A DNA stretch of 64,000 nt from Ignavibacteria bacterium (GTDB lineage: Bacteria; Bacteroidota; Ignavibacteria; Tepidaquicellales; Tepidaquicellaceae). The notes beneath the pieces are model-generated. The model did not search any database. It saw only the letters and a program-made list of their open reading frames with translations, and had not been told where the DNA came from. The translations under genes were made by a program, and so were the position numbers. The DNA lies in the NCBI GenBank assembly GCA_019694675.1, contig JAIBBK010000015.1:23582-87581 (forward strand), written 5' to 3'. How positions within the stretch are numbered: the stretch's first letter is position 1; each line of letters begins with the position of its first letter. Positions 17,344 to 26,457 of this stretch are shown piece after piece.

Positions 17344-17991
17344 ATGGTGAAAACCCGACTGTCCGCAGTCATGCTCATTCCCGTATTTGCTTTTGCGGCT
17401 ATGGTCATGGTCGGATGTTCAGGATCAAGAGAAATTTCAAGAGAAGACTCTGAGATCTACAGTTCGAAAGATGCTAATGGACACAAAGGAAAACAGGAGA
17501 TTGTTTCCACCAGCAGCTTAACGGAAAAGACTGAGATCAACAAAGAGAATCTGGAGGCAATATCAAGCAGTCTTGCAGGATTCATCTCCAGCCCTGAATT
17601 TTCCGCTAACCTGGACAAGGATGAAGTGATGTTCAAGATCATTGAATATCTTAACACTCCCTACCTGTGGGGAGGTACTTCAAAAAGGGGTATTGACTGC
17701 TCAGCTTTTATTCAGACAGTGTTCTATCAGTCGCTTGGAATTGCACTTCCAAGGACATCGCTTGAGCAATCTAGCGTGGGTGAACCGATCGAAAAGGCGG
17801 ATCTGAAATTCGGTGATCTGGTGTTTTTCGACACAATGAGAAAAGGAAGAGTTTCTCACGTGGGAATGTATCTCGGCAATGGATTCTTTGCACATTCCGG
17901 TTCAAAGAGCGGTGTTTCGGTTGCGTCACTTGACGATGAATTCTACACCAGAACATATCTGAAGGCAAGAAGAGTAGTTGAGAACCAATGA
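17344..17991 (+). CDS. NlpC/P60-family cell-wall hydrolase lipoprotein
   Basis: A 215-residue lipoprotein with the signal ending at a VGCSG lipobox, a linker rich in Ser, Glu and Lys, and a C-terminal NlpC/P60 domain. The catalytic Cys lies in GTSKRGIDCSAFIQ, the His in RVSHVGMYLG and a further His in FFAHSG. Such enzymes cleave peptide bonds in peptidoglycan stems. The frame is open from 17248, but the ATG at 17344 has a good GGAGG ribosome site and starts exactly at the lipoprotein signal. An intrinsic terminator follows the stop. Confidence 0.88.
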   Translation: MVKTRLSAVMLIPVFAFAAMVMVGCSGSREISREDSEIYSSKDANGHKGKQEIVSTSSLTEKTEINKENLEAISSSLAGFISSPEFSANLDKDEVMFKIIEYLNTPYLWGGTSKRGIDCSAFIQTVFYQSLGIALPRTSLEQSSVGEPIEKADLKFGDLVFFDTMRKGRVSHVGMYLGNGFFAHSGSKSGVSVASLDDEFYTRTYLKARRVVENQ

Positions 17992-18013
17992 CAGATCGTT
18001 AAATTTCAAAATG

Positions 18014-18050
18014 TCCCGGGCTTTGATTTCAAGGTCCGGGATTTTTGTTT
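18014..18050 (+). terminator. Rho-independent terminator after the NlpC/P60 gene
   Basis: A 12-bp stem (arms TCCCGGGCTTTG and CAAGGTCCGGGA, with two G-T wobbles) closes a four-base loop and is followed by TTTTTGTTT. It separates the NlpC/P60 gene from the permease gene, so the permeases need their own promoter or read-through. Confidence 0.85.
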
Positions 18051-18077
18051 ACAGACAAAATTCCGTGGCTCGGTAAT

Positions 18078-19004
18078 ATGTGGTCTTACATTTTAAGAAA
18101 TCTTGCATATTCACTCCTGATAATCTTCGGAGTGCTTACAGTCACATTCTTCCTGCTCTATATTCTGCCCGGTGACCCCGCAAGGATGATGCTCGGACAA
18201 CGCGCAGATGTTGCCTCTGTTGATGCCGTACGGGAGGAGCTCGGACTGAACAAGCCGCTGTATGTTCAGTACGCGAGATTTATGACAAACGCTTTCAAAG
18301 GTGACCTTGGAAGGTCATATGCCACCAACAGGAACGTTGTAACAACAATACTTGAGAAGTTTCCCGCAACGGCATTGCTGTCATTCAGCGCTTTGTTCTT
18401 CTCATCCGTTATCGGAGTTCTTATCGGAATCATCTCCGCTGTAAAGAAGTACACATTCACAGACAATGCCGCCATGATCTTCGCTTTGTTCGGCATATCA
18501 ATTCCTTCATTTGCATTCGGTCTCATCATGGCTCTGGTTTTCGGGCATTTGCTGAAGTGGTTTCCCATATCCGGTTACATTAATGACGGCTGGCAATATC
18601 TGGTTCTGCCAATGGTCACTCTTGCACTCAGGCCGATGGCCATCACAGCCAGGATCACAAGATCGTCGATGCTTGAGGTTATGAACCAGGATTATGTTAG
18701 AACAGCCAAGGCAAAAGGCCTGTCACAGGGGAAAGTGGTCTTCAAGCACACGCTCAGGAACGCGCTGAATCCGGTTGTTACAACCATCAGCGCCTCGCTC
18801 GCGGCTACGCTTGGCGGAGTGTTCTTTATCGAATACATATTCAACTGGCCCGGAATCGGCCTGCTTGCAGTTGATGCCATTTTCAAGCTTGACTTCCCCA
18901 TGATTCAGGGTACCGTGTTGTTTTCGGCAATTGTGTTTGTCATCATCAATTTCTTTGTTGATATCGTATATGCAATGCTTGATCCCAAAGTAAAATTGTC
19001 CTAG
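18078..19004 (+). CDS. ABC transporter permease, DppB/OppB type
   Basis: A 308-residue inner-membrane permease with the DppB fold. It shows an N-terminal helix, the LPGDPARMM segment typical of the family, and six helices. The EAA-like coupling motif is in YVRTAKAKGLSQGKVVFKHT, and a final IQGTVLFSAIVFVIINFFVD helix is present. I chose the ATG at 18078 because a TTG at 18045 falls inside the terminator hairpin's U-tract. It is followed seven nt later by the DppC-type partner. Confidence 0.9.
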   Translation: MWSYILRNLAYSLLIIFGVLTVTFFLLYILPGDPARMMLGQRADVASVDAVREELGLNKPLYVQYARFMTNAFKGDLGRSYATNRNVVTTILEKFPATALLSFSALFFSSVIGVLIGIISAVKKYTFTDNAAMIFALFGISIPSFAFGLIMALVFGHLLKWFPISGYINDGWQYLVLPMVTLALRPMAITARITRSSMLEVMNQDYVRTAKAKGLSQGKVVFKHTLRNALNPVVTTISASLAATLGGVFFIEYIFNWPGIGLLAVDAIFKLDFPMIQGTVLFSAIVFVIINFFVDIVYAMLDPKVKLS

Positions 19005-19010
19005 CAGGTT

Positions 19011-20105
19011 TTGACACAGGAGAATACCGAGAATATCAAAAGGCTGGAAGATTCGTTTGCAATGCTTGACGACAAGAGCCATTCACTTTGGTATTATTCA
19101 TGGAAGCGGCTGAAAAGAAACAAGCTTGCCATGATAGGCCTTTGGACTCTCGTATTGCTTGTGATCATTGCTTTGTTTGCACCGGTCATTGCGCCGTTCG
19201 ATCCCAATCTTCAGATACTTGAATTTGCAGCGAAGCCGATCGGATTCGAGGGAGATGTGGTGCAGGTCAGACAGCAGTCAGGAAATTCGGAAGACAAGTT
19301 TGTAGCTGTAAAGTCGATAGTGTCTGAAGACGGAGACAAGATCGTTTTCAAAGGTTATGATGATCAGGAATTTTCAATTAACAGGCCTGAGATAATTTCT
19401 GACGACGGTAAGATCATTCGAAAAGTAAAATACTATCTCGGAACGGACAGATTTGGCAGAGATGTGCTCAGCAGGCTCATCTATGGGAGCAGAGTAAGTC
19501 TTACTGTAGGCCTGATCTCGGAAAGCATCGCAATATTCATAGGAATAATACTCGGGTCCATGGCAGGCTTCTTCAGGGGAAAGACGGACGCAGTGGTAAT
19601 GTGGTTTGTGAATGTGATCTTCGCCTTTCCTGCCATTCTGCTTATCATTGCACTGTCGGTCGTTCTTGGAAAGGGGCTTTGGCAGGCATTTGTTGCCATA
19701 GGACTTACGGGATGGGTTGATATCGCAAGAATAGTTCGCGGACAGTTCTTCTCTCTGAGGGAGACTGATTTCGTTGAGGCCACCAAAGCAATCGGGTTCA
19801 AGCCATTCAGAATAATGATCAGGCATATACTGCCGAATGCACTCGGGCCGGTGATTGTAACAGGAACCGTAGGACTTGCCGCTGCCATAATATTTGAAGC
19901 GAGCCTCAGTTTTCTCGGACTCGGTGTTCAGCCGCCCACGGCAAGCTGGGGGCAGATGATATTCGACGGCTATAAATATATTGTAGTGGGGACCAATTGG
20001 GGACTTGCAGTATTCCCTTCAATTGCCATCATGATCACAGTGTTTGCCGTGAACCTGCTTGGCGACGGTCTAAGAGATGCATTCGATCCGAAACTGAAAC
20101 AGTGA
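19011..20105 (+). CDS. ABC transporter permease, DppC/OppC type, with enlarged external insert
   Basis: A 364-residue permease partner of the preceding DppB-type protein. It has an N-terminal helix, then the family's YYLGTDRFGRDVLSRLIYG motif, five further helices and the coupling motif FVEATKAIGFKPFRIMIRH. Between the first helix and the LGTDRFGRD motif lie about 75 residues, roughly 50 more than usual. This part is rich in charged residues (KSIVSEDGDKIVFKGYDDQ) and should face the periplasm. Translation appears to begin at a TTG (19011); an ATG at 19062 would still keep all membrane segments. No ATPase gene follows. Confidence 0.9.
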   Translation: MTQENTENIKRLEDSFAMLDDKSHSLWYYSWKRLKRNKLAMIGLWTLVLLVIIALFAPVIAPFDPNLQILEFAAKPIGFEGDVVQVRQQSGNSEDKFVAVKSIVSEDGDKIVFKGYDDQEFSINRPEIISDDGKIIRKVKYYLGTDRFGRDVLSRLIYGSRVSLTVGLISESIAIFIGIILGSMAGFFRGKTDAVVMWFVNVIFAFPAILLIIALSVVLGKGLWQAFVAIGLTGWVDIARIVRGQFFSLRETDFVEATKAIGFKPFRIMIRHILPNALGPVIVTGTVGLAAAIIFEASLSFLGLGVQPPTASWGQMIFDGYKYIVVGTNWGLAVFPSIAIMITVFAVNLLGDGLRDAFDPKLKQ

Positions 20106-20113
20106 GATTGCAC

Positions 20114-20134
20114 ATGCAGGCAGGTGGCCTGCAT
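20114..20134. terminator. Hairpin after the DppC-type gene
   Basis: Perfect 8-bp inverted repeat ATGCAGGC/GCCTGCAT around AGGTG, nine nt after the permease stop and between convergent genes. The following sequence is only mildly T-rich, so termination is plausible rather than certain. Confidence 0.5.
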
Positions 20135-20204
20135 CTTCGGCTTATCCTCTCAATCGCAGAATCATCTTCTGCTTCCCGGTGAAAAACAATCTTCTCCCTA
20201 CCTT

Positions 20205-20612
20205 CTAGTCCGTCTTCCTGAGGCGAAATTCCACTTGCTTCAGCTTCCCGTCAGTGACTGCCTCAATCACAGCATTAAGGAAATCAGGTTCTGTCAGGTC
20301 GTATGTTATCTTTTGCGGAAAATCATGATCAGGATTCTCAAATACGAATAACTTTCCCGATAAACCTATCAGCCTGAATTTTACCGGCGCGGAGTTGTGG
20401 GAAACATCAGCCACATAATAGATCTCGTCATTCTCCTTCACAATACTCAGAGCTTCCGGATTCCTGATCCCGCCCTTCATCAGCAGATAGGCCCTGCCTT
20501 TGAGTGAATCGTCTGATTGAACCGACCATTCCTCATGGTACACCCCGCTGCCCTGAATGCCTTCCCACATTCCGGCAAGAATGTGAAGTCCTCTTATGTC
20601 CCTCATATTCAT
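20205..20612 (-). CDS. DUF6265-family protein
   Basis: A 135-residue cytoplasmic protein with the family pattern: an early LAGMWEG, then EEWSVQSDDSLKGRAYLL, a central strand set and FENPDHDFPQKITYD near the C-terminus. Function of the family is unknown; the beta-rich, lipocalin-like layout suggests ligand binding, which is inference. The frame stays open upstream, but the ATG at 20612 begins the conserved part and the upstream extension would run into the MarR coding region. It is divergent from the MarR gene. Confidence 0.75.
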   Translation of the reverse strand: MNMRDIRGLHILAGMWEGIQGSGVYHEEWSVQSDDSLKGRAYLLMKGGIRNPEALSIVKENDEIYYVADVSHNSAPVKFRLIGLSGKLFVFENPDHDFPQKITYDLTEPDFLNAVIEAVTDGKLKQVEFRLRKTD

Positions 20613-20686
20613 TTTTAGTGTCAAAGATATAGAACCGGATTTAAAATACTCAACGAAAAATTTATGCACGGGAACAAAAATAGATG

Positions 20687-20717
20687 TTGCAACATTATAT
20701 GTATCTACATATATTTG
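20687..20717 (+). promoter_or_regulatory. Promoter of the MarR-YceI operon
   Basis: TTG at 20687-20689, 20 nt, then TATATTTG at 20710-20717, a perfect Bacteroidota TAnnTTTG -7 element. Transcription should begin within a few bases of the MarR ATG at 20721, so the leader would be very short or absent. Confidence 0.65.
20696..20713. promoter_or_regulatory. Palindromic operator over the MarR promoter
   Basis: Perfect 18-bp inverted repeat, TATATGTA-TC-TACATATA. It overlaps the -7 element of the MarR promoter and ends seven nt before the MarR ATG. Size and position fit an autorepressor site. Confidence 0.6.
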
Positions 20718-20720
20718 TAT

Positions 20721-21191
20721 ATGAAACTGAAAGAAGCAATAAAGCAGGGGAGCTTCAGCAACGAGTACCAGAAACTGGTTGTCAACATTATCTTCACCGG
20801 AAACTGGATCACACAAAGGAACAATGAGAAACTGAAGCAGTTCGGCCTCACCGTTCAGCAGTACAATGTCCTGAGGATCCTCAGGGGGCAGCATCCGAAT
20901 CCAGCTTCGGTGAATCTGATCATTGAAAGAATGCTTGACAAGATGTCCAACGCATCGAGAATTGTTGACAAGTTAGAACAGAAGAAGCTTGCAACAAGGG
21001 CATTCTGCAAGGATGACCGCCGGAAAGTGAATGTGGTCATTACCGAAAAGGGCATGAAGCTTCTGGACGAAATCGACAAAGAGCAAAAAGACTGGCTGAA
21101 GGCATATCACACTCTGTCAAAGTCTGAGGCTGAAGAGCTCAATAATCTTCTGGACAAACTGAGAACAGAAATCAATAATCAAAAAAAATAA
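20721..21191 (+). CDS. MarR-family transcriptional regulator
   Basis: A 156-residue winged-helix repressor. Helices around LTVQQYNVLRILRGQHPNP and MLDKMSNASRIVDKLEQKKL form the reading head. The wing follows in RAFCKDDRRKVNVVITEKG, and terminal helices give the dimer interface. The single Cys in the wing could be a redox switch, but this is speculation. The ATG at 20721 is preferred because an upstream open stretch lies in the promoter. It is co-transcribed with the YceI lipoprotein four nt downstream, which it probably controls together with itself through the palindrome at 20696-20713. Confidence 0.88.
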   Translation: MKLKEAIKQGSFSNEYQKLVVNIIFTGNWITQRNNEKLKQFGLTVQQYNVLRILRGQHPNPASVNLIIERMLDKMSNASRIVDKLEQKKLATRAFCKDDRRKVNVVITEKGMKLLDEIDKEQKDWLKAYHTLSKSEAEELNNLLDKLRTEINNQKK

Positions 21192-21195
21192 CAAA

Positions 21196-21891
21196 ATGAA
21201 GAGAATCAGAATGACAAGCCTGCTCGTATTCGCAGTTGCACTTGTATGGGCAGGATGCTCAAAGCAAAGTGAAACAGCAAAGAACGAATCAGGCAGTAAG
21301 AAGAACGTAACAGAAAACACCGCGAAACAGGAGACCGGCTCAGTGAAAGTACCCGCCGGTAAAAAAATAGCAGTAAATACAACTTCAAGCAATCTTGCGT
21401 GGGAAGGAAAGAAAGTCACAGGCAAGCACAACGGAGTAGTGAAGATCAAGTCCGGTGACCTCTATGTGGACGGGCAGAAAATTACTGGCGGTGCATTTGA
21501 TATAGACTTCTCAACCATTGAAGTGATTGATATTAAGGACCCGGAAATGAATTCAAAACTTGTCAACCATCTTAAGTCGGATGATTTCTTTGCCGCATCT
21601 TCGCACCCGGTAGGGAAGTTTGCAATCACTGCCGTGGAACCGATGAGTGATGAGAAGGGACACAATATGAAGATCAACGGAACTCTTACGATCAAAGGCA
21701 TAACCCAGCCTGTCTCATTTCCGGCAAAGATCACAATCGACGGAGACAAGGTGGAAGCAGTGGCGGATCTTGTAATTGACAGAACACTTTGGGATATCAA
21801 ATTCAGATCGGGTAAGTTCTTCCAGGACCTCGGGGACAATCTCATATATGATGACATTACAATCAAACTTGATCTCAAGGCGGGTGTCTGA
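21196..21891 (+). CDS. YceI-family lipoprotein
   Basis: A 231-residue exported protein. It has a lipoprotein signal with lipobox WAGC, a polar linker to about residue 55 and a YceI domain. Markers are SNLAWEGKKVTGKHNGVVKI, the DIKDPEMNSKLVNHLKSDDF region and VADLVIDRTLWDIKFRSG. YceI folds are lipocalin-like barrels that carry polyisoprenoid chains in the periplasm. Co-transcription with a MarR regulator suggests induction by an organic or oxidative stress. A hairpin terminator follows the gene. Confidence 0.9.
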   Translation: MKRIRMTSLLVFAVALVWAGCSKQSETAKNESGSKKNVTENTAKQETGSVKVPAGKKIAVNTTSSNLAWEGKKVTGKHNGVVKIKSGDLYVDGQKITGGAFDIDFSTIEVIDIKDPEMNSKLVNHLKSDDFFAASSHPVGKFAITAVEPMSDEKGHNMKINGTLTIKGITQPVSFPAKITIDGDKVEAVADLVIDRTLWDIKFRSGKFFQDLGDNLIYDDITIKLDLKAGV

Positions 21892-21900
21892 TCGCAAAAC

Positions 21901-21933
21901 AAGGGAACTGCAGATATGATCTGCCGTTCCCTT
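21901..21933 (+). terminator. Hairpin terminator after the YceI gene
   Basis: Fourteen paired bases (AAGGGAAC and GCAGAT on the left, their complements on the right) with one internal mismatch and an ATG loop. It lies nine nt after the yceI stop and is followed by a moderately T-rich run (CTTAGATTTTC). Confidence 0.7.
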
Positions 21934-22125
21934 CTTAGATTTTCATTTCAGTTACAGATGTTTATCAATCTGATATTGAATGTCGAATCCAAACAAAACA
22001 ACATTAACAGTGGAGACAGGAACGATCCGGTGCATGAAAGGAAGTGAAATTGCGGAATTGTCTTTTGCGTGCATAAGATCATTGCACATGACGGAATATT
22101 TGAATCAAACCAAAAATGAAACTGT

Positions 22126-22842
22126 ATGAAGGCACTATACATTTTCCCGCATCCGGATGATGAATCGTTCGGGCCCGGAGGTTGTATGTACAAGCAGTCA
22201 CGTGAAGGAAATGACATCTATCTACTGACGCTTACAAAAGGCGGCGCAACAAAGATCAGGTTTGATCTTGGCATGACTGTGGATGAAATGGGAAATATAA
22301 GGGAAAAGGAAATGCAGTGCGTGGCTCATACGTTGGGGCTGAAAGGACTTACTGTACTTGACCTTCCTGATTCAGGACTCAAGCATATGGATCCAAGAAT
22401 CATAGAAGAAGCCGTAAGATCAGAAATAAAGAAGATCAGGCCCGATGTAATAGTAACTTATGCCGTGCATGGAATAAGCGGATTTCATGATCACCTTGTT
22501 ACTCATGCAGTTGTGAAGCGCGTATTTGCCGAATTGAAGAGCGAAGGCAACGCTCCGGCAAGGCTGTGTTTCTTCACGATTGACAAGGACAGTGCCGAAA
22601 AACAAACTCACTTCAGATTGTCGCATTCAACTGATGAAGAGATAGTCATTAAGGAAAAACTTGAACCGGGCGACCTTGCAAAGGGGAAGGAAGCTCTTGA
22701 TTGCTATGTGACGTACAGGGATGTGATCAAAAAGGCCGGAATCAGTGATCAGCTGCCTGATCCAGTCTGTTTCGAAGTCTTTGATGAGAAACACGAAATA
22801 ATTTTGAACAGCATTTTTCAAAACTTAAACAACAATAAATAA
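22126..22842 (+). CDS. PIG-L family deacetylase (LmbE/BshB-like)
   Basis: A 238-residue zinc-dependent N-deacetylase. The zinc and catalytic signature HPDDE is at residues 10-14 and a second His set is in HGISGFHDHLVTHAVV. Members deacetylate GlcNAc-type sugars; the BshB branch makes the bacillithiol precursor GlcN-malate. The substrate cannot be read from the sequence, though the YpdA-type reductase at 12 kb makes bacillithiol synthesis an attractive guess. The TAA overlaps the next gene's ATG by one base. Confidence 0.82.
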   Translation: MKALYIFPHPDDESFGPGGCMYKQSREGNDIYLLTLTKGGATKIRFDLGMTVDEMGNIREKEMQCVAHTLGLKGLTVLDLPDSGLKHMDPRIIEEAVRSEIKKIRPDVIVTYAVHGISGFHDHLVTHAVVKRVFAELKSEGNAPARLCFFTIDKDSAEKQTHFRLSHSTDEEIVIKEKLEPGDLAKGKEALDCYVTYRDVIKKAGISDQLPDPVCFEVFDEKHEIILNSIFQNLNNNK

Positions 22843-23699
22843 TGGATAAAACAGGGAAGATAATTCTCGTTACCGGTGCAACCGGAAATCAGGGCGGAGC
22901 GGCTGTACGGCACTTGCTCAAAGACGGATGGAAAGTAAGAGCTCTTACCAGGGACTCATCAAAACCTGCGGCAGATGAGCTGAGAAAGCTGGGCGCAGAG
23001 GTTGTAGCAGGAGATCAGAGTGATCCGGAATCTTTGAAAAAAGCTTTGGAAGGCGTGTACGGTGTGTTCAGCGTTCAGAACTTCTGGGAGCACGGATACG
23101 AAGGTGAGCTCAAGCAGGGCAAGAACCTCATAGATGCCTCGAAGAATGCCGGTGTTAAGCACTTCCTCATGACTTCTGTAGGGGGAGCTGAGAGAAAAAC
23201 GGGACTTCCGCATTTCGATGTGAAGGCGGAGCTTGAAGTTTATCTGAAAGCGTCCGGGCTCAATTACACAATACTGAGGCCCGTGTTCTTCATGGAAAAT
23301 TTCAACGGCTGGTTCAAGCCTGCCGAAAGCAACGGCAAGTGGACCATCAGCATGGCAATGAAGCAGGATACCAAACTTCAGATGATCGCAGTTGATGATA
23401 TCGGTTATTTCGCAACCCTTGTTTTCAATAACCCTCAGGAGTATTCAGGCAAGGAAATTGAATTGGCCGGTGACGAGCTTACAATTCCTGAAGTTGCCAA
23501 GATCTATACCCAGGTAACTGGCAATGAAACTGTGTTCAATGAATTGCCTGTCGAGGCGGTCATACAACACAGCGAAGAGGTTGGAAAGATGTTCAAATGG
23601 TTCATAGAGAATGGATATGAAGCCGATATACCTGAATTGAAAAAACTTCACGGAGGCATGAAGAATTTCAGAAGTTGGCTCGAGTCGTCATCGAACTGA
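22842..23699 (+). CDS. NmrA-like NAD(P)-binding protein
   Basis: A 285-residue atypical SDR. The Rossmann loop reads VTGATGNQGGAAVRHLL. VKHFLMTSVGGAERKTGLPH and the LNYTILRPVFFMENF stretch are hallmarks of the NmrA/HSCARG group, and no full YxxxK catalytic pair is obvious. Members sense NADP(H) redox state or act as quinone or isoflavone reductase-like enzymes. It starts on the last base of the preceding deacetylase stop, so both are probably one transcript ending at the strong terminator after 23.7 kb. Confidence 0.82.
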   Translation: MDKTGKIILVTGATGNQGGAAVRHLLKDGWKVRALTRDSSKPAADELRKLGAEVVAGDQSDPESLKKALEGVYGVFSVQNFWEHGYEGELKQGKNLIDASKNAGVKHFLMTSVGGAERKTGLPHFDVKAELEVYLKASGLNYTILRPVFFMENFNGWFKPAESNGKWTISMAMKQDTKLQMIAVDDIGYFATLVFNNPQEYSGKEIELAGDELTIPEVAKIYTQVTGNETVFNELPVEAVIQHSEEVGKMFKWFIENGYEADIPELKKLHGGMKNFRSWLESSSN

Positions 23700-23707
23700 T
23701 AAAATAA

Positions 23708-23736
23708 ATACAGCCCGCTGGTGCGGCGGGCTGTAT
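23708..23736. terminator. Bidirectional terminator between convergent genes
   Basis: Perfect 11-bp arms ATACAGCCCGC and GCGGGCTGTAT around TGGTGCG. A-rich sequence on the left and CTTTATTT on the right allow termination from both sides, between the NmrA-like gene (+) and the YcaQ-like gene (-). Confidence 0.88.
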
Positions 23737-23738
23737 CT

Positions 23739-24872
23739 TTATTTCCTGCCCGACTTAGTTCTCACTACTTTGTTACACCCTGCAAAACCTGCAAGTGCTT
23801 TCAATTCATCATTCACGGCTTCACGGAATTCCTTCAACATCATACCCGACGGATACTCAGAGATAACTTCAAATTCTTTTTTGTCTCTGTGTGCTTTACA
23901 GTCAATCATTCCAATGAACTCATTGCCTTTGAGCACGGGAAGACAATAGTACCCGAAACGCCTTTTGTGGTGAGGCACATAGCATTCAAGACTGTAAGAA
24001 TATCCGAAAAGCTTAAGAAGTCGATCGCGCTGAATAATGAGATTGTCAAAAGGAGATAGTATCCTGACTTTCCTGCTCGTTGATCTGTGAGTTGCATTGA
24101 GCGTTTCATGTGAGGCCCTGTGAAGGATCCTGTCTTTGCCAATGGCCACATTTACAATGTCACCGCTTTCGATCAGTTCATTCATCGCAGATGCAAATTC
24201 ACCGGCGGGCTCTCTTCTGAGATAAAGGATCTGTTTGTCAGTAGCCACGCCGTTTGAAATAACTGCGGTGGTTATGATGTGCTTCAGATATTCCTTCTTA
24301 TCAGGAAAGGCAGTCGAAGCACTTTCCGGCAGAACCTTTTCCGGCAGATCATAGTATTTTGCAAATCCTCTTCTGGACTCGACCATCAGTTCACCTGCAT
24401 GAAACAAGACTTCAAGCGCCTGCTTTGCAGGTTTATGATTCCACCATCCTGCACCACCTTCACGCTTTCCTTCAAAATCCCTTGAACTCAGAGGGCCTTC
24501 GGCCCTTATTCTGTCAATGATGTGCCGTACAAGTTTCCTGTTGGCAGACATCCATTGCCTGTACTTTTTTGAATAGATCTCTTTTCTGGGAAGTGTGAAT
24601 CTGTAATGACTGACGGGAAGAAAAGCCGCGGCATGGCTCCAGTATTCAAAGATGCTTCTTTCATCCTGAAGGGACCTGTCAAGCATATGGTGTGAGTAGT
24701 TCTTTAGTCTGGACCATAGAACATGATGATGCGCCCGCTCCACAATTGATATTGTATCTATCTGAACATATCCTATCAGGCCTACAACTTCGCCTACAGA
24801 TCTGCACTTGTCAGGAAACTGCCGCGAGATTATCAGTTTCCGGGCATCCTCAATCGAAATGCTTAGTGCCAT
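23739..24872 (-). CDS. YcaQ/AlkZ-family winged-helix DNA glycosylase
   Basis: A 377-residue protein of the HTH_42 superfamily, which unhooks interstrand crosslinks or excises bulky alkylated bases. The catalytic motif of the YcaQ (AlkX) branch, Q-hydrophobic-D, is visible as Q37-I38-D39 in GYVQIDTISIVERAHHHV. ERSIFEYWSHAAAFLPVSHYRF is the conserved DNA-lesion pocket region. Three winged-helix domains then a C-terminal beta part are expected at this length. It lies downstream of a CrtI-like gene on the same strand with a 36-nt gap; no functional link is evident. Confidence 0.85.
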   Translation of the reverse strand: MALSISIEDARKLIISRQFPDKCRSVGEVVGLIGYVQIDTISIVERAHHHVLWSRLKNYSHHMLDRSLQDERSIFEYWSHAAAFLPVSHYRFTLPRKEIYSKKYRQWMSANRKLVRHIIDRIRAEGPLSSRDFEGKREGGAGWWNHKPAKQALEVLFHAGELMVESRRGFAKYYDLPEKVLPESASTAFPDKKEYLKHIITTAVISNGVATDKQILYLRREPAGEFASAMNELIESGDIVNVAIGKDRILHRASHETLNATHRSTSRKVRILSPFDNLIIQRDRLLKLFGYSYSLECYVPHHKRRFGYYCLPVLKGNEFIGMIDCKAHRDKKEFEVISEYPSGMMLKEFREAVNDELKALAGFAGCNKVVRTKSGRK

Positions 24873-24908
24873 AATGTTTTCATGATCAGGAATTGTCAGC
24901 GAAGGTTC

Positions 24909-26384
24909 TTACTTCGCGGGACCGATCAGATCTGCAACGATCTTGGCAGAACTGACCACTCCCGGAAGTCCTGCGCCCGGATGAGTGCCGGCTCCGGTAA
25001 AATAGAGATTGTCAACATCTTCGCTCTTGTTATGAGGCCTGAGATAAGCGGACTGTGTAAGAATCGGCTCAACTGAGAAAGCGCTCCCAAGATGTGAATT
25101 CAGATCATCCCGGAAATGTACCGGGTCAATGAAGTGCTCCGCAGAGATGTGGTTCTGAAGTCCGGGCAGGTAATTCTTTTCAAGAAAACTCATGATCTTG
25201 TTCCTGTACTTCGGCGCTTCAGTTTTCCACTCAACCCCGGCCTTCAGGTGCGGCACGGGTGACAGAACATAGAATGAATCACAACCTTCCGGAGCCAGAG
25301 AAGGATCAGTTGCTGTGGGCCTGTGAAGGTAGAGCGAAAAATCATCCGCAAGGCGGTAGTTAATGAAGATGTCTTCAAGCAATCCTCTGTATCTGTCGCC
25401 AAGGATTATCGAGTGATGAGGAATATTGTCATACTTCCGGTTGGTACCAAAATAGATGACAAAAAGCGACATGCTGTATTTGAGCGAATCAAGTTTACGG
25501 TCAGTATTCTTCTTCCTGTGCATTTCCGGGATCAATGTCTTGTATGCAGTTGCAAGCTCGGCATTGCAGACTACAGCATCCGCTTCCAGTCTGTCACCGT
25601 TCCTCAGCCTTACTCCTTTCACCCGCGGGCGACCGTTATTCTCCACAAGTATCTCATCAACTTCGCTGTTCAATCTCACTTCTCCTCCAAGTTCATTGAA
25701 CAGTCTGAGCAATGCGTTCACAATGCTGCCCGTGCCTCCGATAGCATACCATACGCCCCATTTCTTCTCAAGGAAGTGTATGAGAGTATAGATATTTGTC
25801 GACTGAAACGGGTTACCTCCGATGAGCAGCGGATGGAAGCTGAATACCTGCCGAAGTTTTTCATTTCTGATGTATTTTGAAACATAACCGTATACGGACC
25901 TGTAGGATCTGAGTCTTATCAGATCGGGAAGTATGCCGGCCATATTTGAGATCTTATGAAACGGCTTGTCAATCAGCTCAAATCCGGTTTTGAAGATGTC
26001 TTCAGTCGTATCTATGAACTTAAGATAACCTTCCACATCACCGGGCTCGAATTTTCTGATCTCGTTCAGGATGCTCTCTTTGTCTCCGTTGTAGTTGAAG
26101 AAGGTTTTGTCGCTGAAATAGATCCTGTAGAACGGGTCAAGAGGAACCAGCCTGTAATAGTCTTTCGGGTCTCTTCCTGATAAAGTGAAGAGCTCTTCAA
26201 ACAACCAGGGAGCCGTAATTACAGTCGGTCCGCCGTCAAATTTGTAGCCGTTCATTTCATAAACGTAGCCGCGTCCTCCCGGCTTATCGCGTTTTTCCAG
26301 CAGAGTCACTTCATGGCCGCATGACTGCAGTCTAACTGCAGATGCAATTCCGCCAAAGCCACTGCCTATGACAATTATTTTCAA
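24909..26384 (-). CDS. CrtI-type phytoene desaturase family FAD oxidoreductase
   Basis: A 491-residue flavoprotein. The N-terminal FAD fold [20 protein letters not shown] runs into the [16 protein letters not shown] segment and [11 protein letters not shown], both typical of CrtI. The C-terminal [19 protein letters not shown] is the carotenoid-desaturase signature that closes the FAD site. It would introduce double bases or saturate/isomerise a carotenoid or related polyene. No phytoene synthase or cyclase is nearby, so the exact substrate is open. A MerR-type regulator gene lies directly upstream on the same strand. Confidence 0.88.
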   Translation of the reverse strand: MKIIVIGSGFGGIASAVRLQSCGHEVTLLEKRDKPGGRGYVYEMNGYKFDGGPTVITAPWLFEELFTLSGRDPKDYYRLVPLDPFYRIYFSDKTFFNYNGDKESILNEIRKFEPGDVEGYLKFIDTTEDIFKTGFELIDKPFHKISNMAGILPDLIRLRSYRSVYGYVSKYIRNEKLRQVFSFHPLLIGGNPFQSTNIYTLIHFLEKKWGVWYAIGGTGSIVNALLRLFNELGGEVRLNSEVDEILVENNGRPRVKGVRLRNGDRLEADAVVCNAELATAYKTLIPEMHRKKNTDRKLDSLKYSMSLFVIYFGTNRKYDNIPHHSIILGDRYRGLLEDIFINYRLADDFSLYLHRPTATDPSLAPEGCDSFYVLSPVPHLKAGVEWKTEAPKYRNKIMSFLEKNYLPGLQNHISAEHFIDPVHFRDDLNSHLGSAFSVEPILTQSAYLRPHNKSEDVDNLYFTGAGTHPGAGLPGVVSSAKIVADLIGPAK

Positions 26385-26457
26385 TGTCTGATACAGGAAT
26401 TAATTGCAGGTTGGGTGAGGGTTACAGGGAACAAGGAAAAGTTCTTGTAATGTGAGA

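Noticed and set aside
20613..20894. Upstream extension of the DUF6265 gene
   Set aside because: It runs through the MarR promoter and coding region on the other strand and carries no family sequence; the conserved protein starts at 20612.
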